Part shown: positions 1 to 5,671 of the stretch, piece by piece
Position numbering within the stretch: position 1 is the stretch's first letter
Layout: each line of letters begins with the position of its first letter
Assembly: GCA_021107495.1 (NCBI GenBank)
Contig: JAIOSR010000031.1
Span: 1-6,936, forward strand
Source of the DNA: Desulfobacterales bacterium
Lineage (GTDB): Bacteria > Desulfobacterota > DSM-4660 > Desulfatiglandales > Desulfatiglandaceae
Direction: 5' to 3'
Length of the DNA stretch: 6,936 nt
Translations under genes and position numbers: made by a program
The notes under the pieces: generated by a model
Databases searched by the model: none
Told to the model about the DNA's origin: nothing
The model's input: the letters and a program-made list of their open reading frames with translations, nothing else

Positions 1-2
1 TG

Positions 3-1160
3 AAGACAGGGGTTGACAAGAGGATGTGTCTCATGATGTTCAAAAAACTGGCCACGCCTAAAGCAAAATGGGTCACACTCATCTTTTTTATAATTATTTC
101 GCCCCTTGCAGCCTTTATATCGGACCATGCCTTGGCGGCAATGTTCCTACCCATAGGCATGCTCCTTTACCAGAACAGCCTGACTGACGAGATCCCAGAG
201 GACCCGGAGCTTGCCAAGATGCTGATGATAGCCATTGCAATGGCCTGTAATATCGGAGGCCCCGGTGCCCCGTCAGGAGGCGCAAGAAACGTGATTATGA
301 TGACCTACCTGAATGATATGTTCGGTTTTGATATCGGCTATTTTCAATGGGTCACCTATTGTTTCCCGTTTATCTTGGTTATGATTCCGATAACATGGAT
401 TATAGTGAACTGGCGTTTCAAGCCCCGGATTACATCCCTTGCCCCTGCAATGAAACACCTGCAGAAAGAGATCGGGAAGATGGGGGGGTGGAACAAACAA
501 CAGATCTGGGCGCTCATCATTTTTATCGTCATGGTATACGGGTGGTTTACGGAAAAGGTCTTCTATAACATGGGCATCTATCCGGTCCGTCTCGGTATAG
601 GTGTCATAGCGGTTACCGGTGCCGTGGCCTACCTCCTCTCGGGGGTGGTTAACTGGAGGGACTACCAGGAAAGGGTTGATTGGGGAGTGGTATGGCTCTA
701 TGCCGGCGCCATAATATTCGGCCGGACATTAGACCAGACCGGGGCTGCTTACTGGCTGGCAAGATCGGTGATTGACGGCCTTGCTCCACTTGGTATGGAT
801 TCGGGTATTCCTCTTATGGCCACATCAAACGGTCTTACCGCCGTGCTTACCAATCTCATGGCGGATGGTCCGGCTGCCGCGGCAGTGGGACCCATCGCCC
901 TCAATATGGCAGGCCTCGTCCACCCGGGAACAACCTTCCTGCCATTTATGGCCATGGGCACGGCAATTGCGTCTTCTTTTGCCTATTGCCTGGTTATCGG
1001 GACGCCTCCAAACGCCATTGTCTATGCAAGCGGCTACCTTGAGCCCAAGGATTATCTCAGGGTCGGCGTACCCATGTGGTTTATTGCCAACATTCTTATT
1101 GTCCTTCTAACTGCCATATACTGGAGCGTCAGGGGCTTTGGCGGGATGCCGGGATTTTAG
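3..1160 (+). CDS. SLC13/DASS-family sodium:anion symporter-like carrier, 5'-partial
   Basis: This is an inner-membrane secondary carrier, probably for a di- or tricarboxylate, sulfate or a related anion. The frame is open from the left edge. An ATG at 24 exists, but family members run about 430-600 residues, so roughly 90-150 N-terminal residues probably lie outside the window. Numbering from that ATG, many hydrophobic segments are visible (about 16-30, 36-50, 107-130, 161-175, 188-208, 219-233, 261-278, 284-325, 346-368). Two half-repeats of the DASS fold can be seen. The first has FISDHALAAMFLPIG (32-46) and an IGGPGAPSGGARN loop (77-89). The second has MADGPAAAAVGPIALNMA (279-296) and GTPPNAIVYASGYLEPKDYLRVG (326-348); the last is close to the family consensus after the second TP loop. 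The usual Ser-Asn-Thr signatures are replaced by SDHA and ADGP. The stop codon overlaps the ribosome binding site of the next small gene. The family is fairly sure; the substrate is unknown. Confidence 0.85.
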   Translation, partial: KTGVDKRMCLMMFKKLATPKAKWVTLIFFIIISPLAAFISDHALAAMFLPIGMLLYQNSLTDEIPEDPELAKMLMIAIAMACNIGGPGAPSGGARNVIMMTYLNDMFGFDIGYFQWVTYCFPFILVMIPITWIIVNWRFKPRITSLAPAMKHLQKEIGKMGGWNKQQIWALIIFIVMVYGWFTEKVFYNMGIYPVRLGIGVIAVTGAVAYLLSGVVNWRDYQERVDWGVVWLYAGAIIFGRTLDQTGAAYWLARSVIDGLAPLGMDSGIPLMATSNGLTAVLTNLMADGPAAAAVGPIALNMAGLVHPGTTFLPFMAMGTAIASSFAYCLVIGTPPNAIVYASGYLEPKDYLRVGVPMWFIANILIVLLTAIYWSVRGFGGMPGF

Positions 1161-1164
1161 GAGG
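1159..1164 (+). promoter_or_regulatory. ribosome binding site of the interrupted small gene
   Basis: AGGAGG is a near-perfect Shine-Dalgarno sequence, seven bases before the ATG at 1172. It overlaps the TAG stop of the carrier gene (1158-1160), which points to translational coupling. It is the main reason to regard 1172 as a genuine start even though only 14 codons follow before a TAA. Confidence 0.75.
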
Positions 1165-1171
1165 TTTGACC

Positions 1172-1339
1172 ATGGAAAACATCAGTCAGGAACAACCCAC
1201 GGATTCGAAAAAGTAATTGTTTCACTCAAAAGGGGTTACCTATTTTGACAAGAAAACAGAACGGGCCTTTTTCTTCGTCCTGACAATCATAATGCTCTTA
1301 TGGGGTATTTTTGCAAAGTTCGGTTTTTTGACGGGCTGA
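1172..1339 (+). pseudogene. small single-pass membrane protein interrupted by an in-frame TAA
   Basis: A strong ribosome binding site precedes the ATG at 1172. The frame reads MENISQEQPTDSKK, then TAA at 1214-1216. It continues in the same frame for 40 codons (LFHSKGVTYFDKKTERAFFF, then VLTIIMLLWGIFAKFGFLTG) to TGA at 1337-1339. Without the internal stop the product would have 55 residues: a short polar N-terminus, a basic/aromatic stretch and one membrane helix (about FFFVLTIIMLLWGIFAKFGF). Its size and place right after the carrier suggest an accessory subunit of the transporter; that is inference. The stop could be a recent point mutation (for example AAA or CAA to TAA), a sequencing error, or a spot for reinitiation at the TTG directly after it (1217). 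No good Shine-Dalgarno precedes that TTG. TAA is not a selenocysteine or pyrrolysine codon. I do not recognise a named family. Confidence 0.6.
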
Positions 1340-1362
1340 AGATTTTATGAAAAGGGGATCTA

Positions 1363-1917
1363 ATGGCAGAGTCCATTGCAATACAAAATAACGACAGGTT
1401 CACCATCGGATTTTATATCCAAACACTGACCGGGATATTAGGCTCTCCCAGGCGGTTTTTTGGTGAAATGCCGGAAGAGGTGGGATTTCGAAATCCTTTT
1501 GGTTTTCTGCTCATATCCAGCCTCTTTTTTACCGGGGCGAGCCTCACCTGCATATATGACCGTCACGTTCTTATGGCAGGCATATTGCTGATAAACGCTA
1601 TCGCCATGCCATTTGTCACGGCAGCTACCGCGTTTCTGATCATGACCCTGACCATGATTAAACGGGTGAGCTTCACAAGACTGTTTGCCGTGTTTGCCTT
1701 TTCAGCAGGGGTCACCATGTTAGCATCCTGGATCCCTTTATTTGTCTGGATCACAGAACCCTGGAAATGGTTGCTCATAGCCATGGGCATGGTCAAGGCA
1801 TGCGGATTGAGGTGGATGCAGGCGATTTTGATTGTTGGGTGTTCAATATTTATTGTGCTTTTATTCTTCTGGTCTCTGGCCCCGGTTATTTTTTATATTA
1901 AAGGGCTTGTGGGATAG
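1363..1917 (+). CDS. Yip1-like multi-spanning membrane protein
   Basis: This 184-residue integral membrane protein has about five hydrophobic segments (near 46-63, 68-98, 106-130, 134-148 and 153-178). The N-terminal part has the pattern typical of bacterial Yip1-domain proteins: a segment ending SPRRFFGEMPEE (28-39), then NPFGFLLISSLFF (44-56). The middle FAVFAFSAGVTMLASWIPLF (108-127) and a later glycine-rich helix also fit the family, which is only loosely conserved. The function of bacterial Yip1-like proteins is poorly known, so none is assigned. AAAGGGG at 1351-1357 lies five bases before the ATG. The gene follows the interrupted small gene after 23 bases, so it is probably in the same transcript as the carrier and may be a companion membrane protein. 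Some related proteins are annotated only as hypothetical membrane proteins. The membrane topology is clear; the family call is moderate. Confidence 0.65.
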   Translation: MAESIAIQNNDRFTIGFYIQTLTGILGSPRRFFGEMPEEVGFRNPFGFLLISSLFFTGASLTCIYDRHVLMAGILLINAIAMPFVTAATAFLIMTLTMIKRVSFTRLFAVFAFSAGVTMLASWIPLFVWITEPWKWLLIAMGMVKACGLRWMQAILIVGCSIFIVLLFFWSLAPVIFYIKGLVG

Positions 1918-2017
1918 GATATATCACAAATAATTAATTACATTACTCAATGCATGTTGAATAAACAGGTCTTTACCGGGAAAGCGGATCAATTGAATTG
2001 AAAATTAAAAATAGAAA

Positions 2018-2176
2018 TTGATGGACTCGTAAAAAGTCCATCAACAGGCCGAGGGCGGTTAAGTCCCGGCCTGGGGTAGGGGTGGAAGCATTTGAATTCA
2101 TTTCAAATGGCGGGGGAGGGGGAGCCCTCCTCCGATGAGTAAAGAGTCGCAGAGCGACTTTTTACGAGGTTGTCAA
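2018..2176. mobile_element. MITE-like or REP-like element with terminal inverted repeats, no ORF
   Basis: The two ends are inverted copies: TTGA, four variable bases, then CTCGTAAAAAGTC on the left (2018-2038), and on the right GACTTTTTACGAG, four bases, TCAA (2156-2176). The 13-base core is perfect in both. Inside are further perfect or near-perfect hairpins: 2020-2027/2035-2042 (8 bp), 2045-2051/2067-2073 (7 bp), 2089-2096/2102-2109 (8 bp), 2115-2120/2125-2130 (6 bp) and 2139-2150/2154-2165 (12 bp with one G-T pair). The interior also has G-rich runs at 2073-2084 and 2112-2122. There is no reading frame of useful size, so it would need a transposase from elsewhere, or it could be a structured intergenic repeat. 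No clear target-site duplication is seen at these boundaries. The structure is certain; that it is mobile is inferred. Confidence 0.6.
2139..2165. repeat. long stem-loop at the right end of the element
   Basis: GTAAAGAGTCGC and GCGACTTTTTAC pair over 12 positions with one G-T wobble around the 3-base loop AGA. The T-run sits inside the stem's 3' arm, so on the + strand transcript this could also work as a weak intrinsic terminator or an RNA-stabilising hairpin between the Yip1-like gene and the REC-CBS gene. The structure is directly visible; the function is inferred. Confidence 0.5.
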
Positions 2177-2231
2177 GATTAAATGATATACAAAAGATTA
2201 TGTACTTCCTAAACTAAAGGAGGCGTATAGG

Positions 2232-3134
2232 ATGAGTGATATAATAAAAGTTCTAATGGTAGACGATGAAGAACAGTTCCGGGCCACCACTAAAAAACTT
2301 TTGAACAGAAGAGGATTCGAGACTATTTTGGCAGGCAGCGGGGAGGAGGCCATTGATAAGCTTGATGAAAACCCGGATATCGTCATCCTGGATATCAAGA
2401 TGCCGGGTATGGACGGCCATGAGGCATTAAAGGAGATCAAGAGTCGCACCCCTGATGTACCGGTGATAATGCTCACCGGACATGGGACAATGCCCTCTGC
2501 CAGGGAGGCCCTGATCGAAGGGGCATTTGACTACCTCTCAAAACCTTGCGACATAGATGTTCTGGCAGCCAAAATCACCGACGCTTTCCAGCAGATGAAG
2601 GCGGAAGGAGTTGCCGGAGAAAAGAGAGTAATGGACGTGATGATCCCGCTTGAGGATTATACGACCATGAAAGGCCGTCAGACTATTGGAGAGGCTATTT
2701 TAAAACTGAGGGAATCCTTTACTTCGAAGGTATCCACCAGCCGCATCATGGAAACAGGGCACCGCTCTATTCTCATCCTCGATGACAAAAGTGAGGTAGA
2801 GGGAATTCTGTCTATACGGGACCTGCTTAAGGGGATTATGCCCGCTTATCTGGGCGCCTCCAAACCGTCTATGGCGGACAGCATTCAATATTCCCCCATG
2901 TTCTGGACCGGCATGTTCACGTCTGAAGTTAAGGGTTTGGCTAAAAAAGAGATAAGGGATCTTATGTCTCCCGCCCCCTTTACCATTGACGGAGAATCCA
3001 ATCTCATGGAAGCCGCCCATATGATGTTCACAAATAGATTAAGAAGGCTTGTCGTCTTGACATCCGGAAAGGTAGCCGGTGTAATCCGGGAGCAGGACCT
3101 GTTTTTTGAAATAGAGAGGATCCAGAAGGGATAG
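2232..3134 (+). CDS. response regulator receiver fused to two CBS domains
   Basis: This 300-residue cytoplasmic signalling protein has a receiver domain at about 5-122 with all key residues: acidic pair D11-D12, phospho-acceptor D54 in VILDIKMPGMDG, T82 in MLTGHG, and K104 in the SKP motif. A linker leads to two CBS motifs. The first is at about 131-203 (MDVMIPLEDYTTMKGRQTI, then HRSILILDDKSEVEGILSIR). The second is at about 239-297 (KEIRDLMSPAPFTIDGESNL, then RLRRLVVLTSGKVAGVIREQ). CBS pairs bind adenine nucleotides or similar ligands and often report energy state, so the protein may combine phosphorylation with nucleotide sensing. It has no DNA-binding, GGDEF or phosphatase output domain. 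AAGGAGG at 2217-2223 fixes the start. The next gene follows after 50 bases, which suggests an operon. Its cognate kinase is not adjacent, unless it is the hybrid kinase on the opposite strand at the right edge. Confidence 0.9.
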   Translation: MSDIIKVLMVDDEEQFRATTKKLLNRRGFETILAGSGEEAIDKLDENPDIVILDIKMPGMDGHEALKEIKSRTPDVPVIMLTGHGTMPSAREALIEGAFDYLSKPCDIDVLAAKITDAFQQMKAEGVAGEKRVMDVMIPLEDYTTMKGRQTIGEAILKLRESFTSKVSTSRIMETGHRSILILDDKSEVEGILSIRDLLKGIMPAYLGASKPSMADSIQYSPMFWTGMFTSEVKGLAKKEIRDLMSPAPFTIDGESNLMEAAHMMFTNRLRRLVVLTSGKVAGVIREQDLFFEIERIQKG

Positions 3135-3184
3135 TTTCGTTAAAAGAACCAATCAAGACAAACGCTTGAAATTCGGAGGTTAAC

Positions 3185-3631
3185 ATGAACAGGGTCCTGG
3201 TTGTCGACGATGAAAAGGCTATCCGGATGTTATATGCCGATGAACTTGCCGAGGAAGGATACGATGTGATAGCAACGGGCGACGGGTCAGGCCTTATGGA
3301 ACTGATTGAGCAAAAAAGGCCCGATCTTGTTCTATTAGACATCAAGCTGGGAAAAGACGACGGTCTCGATCTTCTCCAGGATATCAGGAATACCTACTAT
3401 GATCTACCTGTTGTCATGTGTACGGCCTATCCTGATTTCAAGTACAATTTGAAGTCTATTGCGGCCGACTACTATGTGGTTAAGAGTTCGGACTTAAGAG
3501 GGCTGAAAGCCAAGATCAAGATGGCCTTTGAAGGAGGCGAGCAATTGGCGCAAAGAACTATTTTTAATGATTTACAGGAAGAAGCTGTTCCTTTGAAAAC
3601 ACAATTTGAGGCATTGTCGCTTCCACTATGA
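3185..3631 (+). CDS. single-domain response regulator (receiver only)
   Basis: This 148-residue protein is a receiver domain (about 1-117) with a short C-terminal tail and no output domain. The visible active-site residues are D8-D9, phospho-acceptor D52, T80 and K100. Two usual motifs are altered. The sequence after D52 is IKLGKDDG instead of the common MP-x-x-DG pattern. The lysine is followed by Ser (VVKSSDL) instead of the usual proline of the KP motif, which normally makes a cis peptide bond. Such proteins usually act as phosphate shuttles or allosteric partners of another protein. GGAGG at 3175-3179 lies five bases before the ATG. It lies between the REC-CBS gene and the STAS-like gene, so it probably serves one signalling pathway with them. 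The tail after about residue 118 is polar and shows no recognisable domain. Confidence 0.9.
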   Translation: MNRVLVVDDEKAIRMLYADELAEEGYDVIATGDGSGLMELIEQKRPDLVLLDIKLGKDDGLDLLQDIRNTYYDLPVVMCTAYPDFKYNLKSIAADYYVVKSSDLRGLKAKIKMAFEGGEQLAQRTIFNDLQEEAVPLKTQFEALSLPL

Positions 3632-3674
3632 ATCAAATGGCGTCACCCCGCAACGTCATAAAAGAGGCTTTATC

Positions 3675-3965
3675 ATGGCATCCAATTTTAAAATTTCTTC
3701 ACATCAAAACGGTGATAACCTTCACCTGATGCTAATTGGTGATTTTGATGGCTCTTCTGCATGGGAACTGATAAATGTTTTGAAGAAAAACACCAATAAT
3801 GTCTTTAAAATTATTATTCATACCAATTCCCTGAAAAGCATTTGTCCATTTGACCGGGATACATTTCGGCAAAATCTTAGCGATATGAACAGCCGTTCAT
3901 TCCACGTCCTGTTTACCGGAGAGAACGCAAGCGAGATCGCACCCGAAAAAGGTCTATGCCTGTGA
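3675..3965 (+). CDS. small STAS-like protein of unknown function
   Basis: This 96-residue soluble protein has an N-terminal pattern like the first strands of a STAS domain: DNLHLMLIGDFDGSSAWELI (14-33), then NVFKIIIHTNSLKSICPFDR (42-61). The region where anti-sigma-factor antagonists carry the phosphorylatable Asp-Ser-x-Gly motif reads ICPFDRD here, so a classical partner-switching Ser is not evident. I chose the ATG at 3675 because AGAGG at 3663-3667 lies seven bases upstream. An ATG at 3606 in the same frame would overlap the preceding gene and has no ribosome binding site. GC over 3721-3900 is 64 of 180 bases (36%), clearly below the ~48-50% of the neighbours. It follows the receiver gene after 43 bases, so a role in the same signalling cassette is likely. 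The STAS assignment is by eye and moderate. Confidence 0.6.
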   Translation: MASNFKISSHQNGDNLHLMLIGDFDGSSAWELINVLKKNTNNVFKIIIHTNSLKSICPFDRDTFRQNLSDMNSRSFHVLFTGENASEIAPEKGLCL

Positions 3966-4176
3966 GTTTCGCAACCCCATGTCCCTGAGAGATGCCCGGC
4001 GATAAGAATTGAGTTGTTATGTTTTTGTGATTAAACTTATCAACTCGGGCATTGTCCATTCGGTTTAAAAATGATAGGAAAAGGAAAACTAAAGATTTCA
4101 ATTTCTGTCCCTTTATCAATTCATTACGTCGTAAAAACTTCATGAGTCCATTACAACCTACGAGGAGACCTGCACA
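3966..4176. other. intergenic region before the porin gene
   Basis: This 211-base AT-rich gap must hold the porin's leader and probably its promoter. The one structure I can see is a nested imperfect pairing: ATGCCC (3992-3997) with GGGCAT (4047-4052), enclosing GAGTTG (4011-4016) with CAACTC (4041-4046). It could be a weak terminator or a leader fold. I do not see a convincing sigma-70 or sigma-54 site. GAGGAG at 4162-4167 is the ribosome binding site of the porin gene. Confidence 0.4.
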
Positions 4177-5556
4177 ATGAGAAAAAACAAACTCTTGGGA
4201 ATAGCGTTAACTGTCCTATTCCTATTTTGGAGCCAATCGGCCTTTGCAGCTATCAGCAATGAGGCCCTGCTCAAAAAACTCAATGAATTGGGTGACATCA
4301 TCAATAAACAGCAACAACAGATCGAACAGTTGCGACAGGCACTGAAGAATCAAAGAAAATCGATTGATACGGTCCGGGAGTCCCAGGACGAAAAAATAAA
4401 GACGGCAGTGAAGGCAGAAACCAAGGAAGCGGAAAAGACTTGGCGTGAATGGATTCCCAAATGGACTGAAAGGATCAAGATCTCCGGCGACCTCAGGCTG
4501 CGCTACGAAGAGATTTGGAACAGGGAACAGCTACAGGCTGATGGGTCCTTCCAGGATGTCACCAGCAGGGACAGGTATCGCATCCGGGCGAGGATCTTCA
4601 TCGACGGTAAAATTTCGGACGAGATATCAACCCACTTCATGATATGTACAAACCAGGATGGCAATCAGGAGGCCACCACCACCAATCAGAGCTTTGATAA
4701 TGATTTTAACGACAAGGGGATTTATCTCCACAGGGCCTATGGCACCTATAAACCCAAATGGCTTACGGGGTTGGAAGTGACCGCAGGAAAGTTCAAAAAT
4801 ACCTTTATGCACACGGACATTATGTGGGACCCGGACGTAAACCCGGAGGGCATTTACGAACGATATCAGTACCAGGGATGGAAAAACTTTAAGCCCTTTA
4901 TCCATCTTGGCCAGATGGAGTTGAATGAGATAAATGGCGAGTCGGATGATGCGGACCTGTATATCAACCAGTTGGGCTTCGACTGGAAGATAGGTCCGGT
5001 CAAATGGACCCTGGCCGGGAGTTATTATAAATGGTCCAACCTGCAGAACACTCAATTCCTTAAAAACGCGGCTTATAAGGGGGGCGGAGGAAATTCATAC
5101 AATGCCGGTCTGACCGACTATCTTTATGATTATCACCTCTGGGAGGGAATATCTTTTGTTACATTCAAGATAGGCCCGGTACCCACAAAACTTATTTTTG
5201 ACTATATAGTAAATACCGCTGACCATGTGCCGGGCGACCAGGATACGGCATATTTTGCCGGGTTCAAGTTAGGCAAGGAAAAGAAAAAGGGTGACTGGTC
5301 CCTGTTATACAAATATGCCCGTATAGAAAGAGATGCTGTAATCGGTTCCATGAATGATCAGGATTTTTACGGCGCCAACCGTAAAGGGCATAAAGCGGCG
5401 TTTAGATATATGTTGCTCGATCGGTTAAGGTTAGGTGTCGCTTATTTCTATACAGATCCGGTTGATCAATGGCCGCTTACTGATCCCAATTTCAATAACG
5501 ACAGGAATCGCGAGCATGAAGACAGGTTTCAGACCGATTTTGTGTTCAAGTTCTGA
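4177..5556 (+). CDS. outer-membrane beta-barrel porin (Porin_5-like) with N-terminal coiled coil
   Basis: This 459-residue precursor has a clear signal peptide: basic MRKNK, a hydrophobic core 6-19, and a likely signal peptidase I cut after SAFA at 24. Residues about 30-85 are a glutamine- and lysine-rich coiled coil (KQQQQIEQLRQALKNQRKSI), which would lie in the periplasm. The barrel begins near 97 with RIKISGDLRLRYEE and RDRYRIRARI (131-140), followed by TNQDGNQEATTTNQSF, then AGKFKNTF and WDPDVNPEGIYER (217-229). These match the putative porin family annotated as Porin_5. Alternating aromatic strands run to the C-terminus, which ends in VFKF with the terminal Phe typical of barrel proteins. 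It would act in passive uptake of small solutes across the outer membrane; the substrate cannot be told. The leader is separate from the signalling genes upstream, so it may be transcribed alone. Confidence 0.85.
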   Translation: MRKNKLLGIALTVLFLFWSQSAFAAISNEALLKKLNELGDIINKQQQQIEQLRQALKNQRKSIDTVRESQDEKIKTAVKAETKEAEKTWREWIPKWTERIKISGDLRLRYEEIWNREQLQADGSFQDVTSRDRYRIRARIFIDGKISDEISTHFMICTNQDGNQEATTTNQSFDNDFNDKGIYLHRAYGTYKPKWLTGLEVTAGKFKNTFMHTDIMWDPDVNPEGIYERYQYQGWKNFKPFIHLGQMELNEINGESDDADLYINQLGFDWKIGPVKWTLAGSYYKWSNLQNTQFLKNAAYKGGGGNSYNAGLTDYLYDYHLWEGISFVTFKIGPVPTKLIFDYIVNTADHVPGDQDTAYFAGFKLGKEKKKGDWSLLYKYARIERDAVIGSMNDQDFYGANRKGHKAAFRYMLLDRLRLGVAYFYTDPVDQWPLTDPNFNNDRNREHEDRFQTDFVFKF

Positions 5557-5573
5557 CAGACTCTTAAAAAGTC
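5553..5573. repeat. solo, slightly degenerate copy of the 2018-2176 element end
   Basis: CTGA, four bases, then CTCTTAAAAAGTC matches the left end of the 2018-2176 element (TTGA, four bases, CTCGTAAAAAGTC). Twelve of the 13 core bases are identical, and so are three of the four outer bases. It begins inside the last bases of the porin gene, whose TGA stop (5554-5556) supplies part of the match. No inverted partner is seen downstream before 5672, so it is either the remnant of an element or a chance or functional half-site. The sequence match is visible; its origin is inferred. Confidence 0.45.
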
Positions 5574-5610
5574 GTTTGGCACCTGATTACTCTAATCTCC
5601 CCTGTATATT

Positions 5611-5636
5611 CCGGCACTCAGATAACTGAGTGTCGG
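5611..5636. terminator. stem-loop between convergent genes, possible bidirectional terminator
   Basis: CCGGCACTCAG and CTGAGTGTCGG pair over 11 positions with one G-T wobble around the loop ATAA. It lies between the + strand porin gene (ending at 5556) and the - strand kinase gene (ending at 5672), where a shared terminator is expected. No good T-run follows on either strand, so it is not a textbook intrinsic terminator and may instead protect the mRNA ends. Confidence 0.5.
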
Positions 5637-5671
5637 GCAGACCTGAATGACCTACCTTTCAAGTGTCAGTC

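Larger units (their letters stand above)
1918..2231. other. intergenic region of 314 bases, mostly a structured repeat element
   Basis: No coding frame with a ribosome binding site is visible. The left part (1918-2017) is AT-rich and shows no hairpin terminator after the Yip1-like gene. The middle (2018-2176) is the inverted-repeat element described separately. The right part (2177-2231) is the leader of the REC-CBS gene and ends in AAGGAGG (2217-2223), eight bases before its ATG. A promoter for the signalling genes probably lies here, because the element separates them from the membrane group, but I found no convincing -35/-10 pair. Confidence 0.6.

Noticed and set aside
772..1110. A 112-codon open frame on the + strand inside the carrier gene.
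   Set aside because: The carrier frame shows clear family motifs across the same bases. The other frame is rich in Trp, Pro and Leu with no ribosome binding site.
1214..1216. Recoding of the internal stop as selenocysteine or pyrrolysine.
   Set aside because: The codon is TAA, whereas those amino acids use TGA and TAG respectively.
2170..2201. TTGTCA as a -35 box for the REC-CBS gene.
   Set aside because: No acceptable -10 hexamer lies 16-18 bases downstream; GATTAT is 20 bases away.
3606..3674. Upstream ATG that would lengthen the STAS-like protein by 23 residues.
   Set aside because: It overlaps the receiver gene, lacks a Shine-Dalgarno sequence and adds a sequence without pattern; the ATG at 3675 has a well-placed AGAGG.
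4128..4140. GTCGTAAAAACTT before the porin gene as a third copy of the repeat end.
   Set aside because: It matches only 10 of 13 core bases in an AT-rich stretch and has no inverted partner, so chance is likely.
4627..5055. A 142-codon open frame on the - strand inside the porin gene.
   Set aside because: It lies wholly within a well-supported porin gene, has no recognisable domain and is best explained as a shadow frame.
5577..5592. TGGCAC as the -24 part of a sigma-54 promoter.
   Set aside because: No GC pair is present at the -12 position, and no gene starts downstream on that strand.
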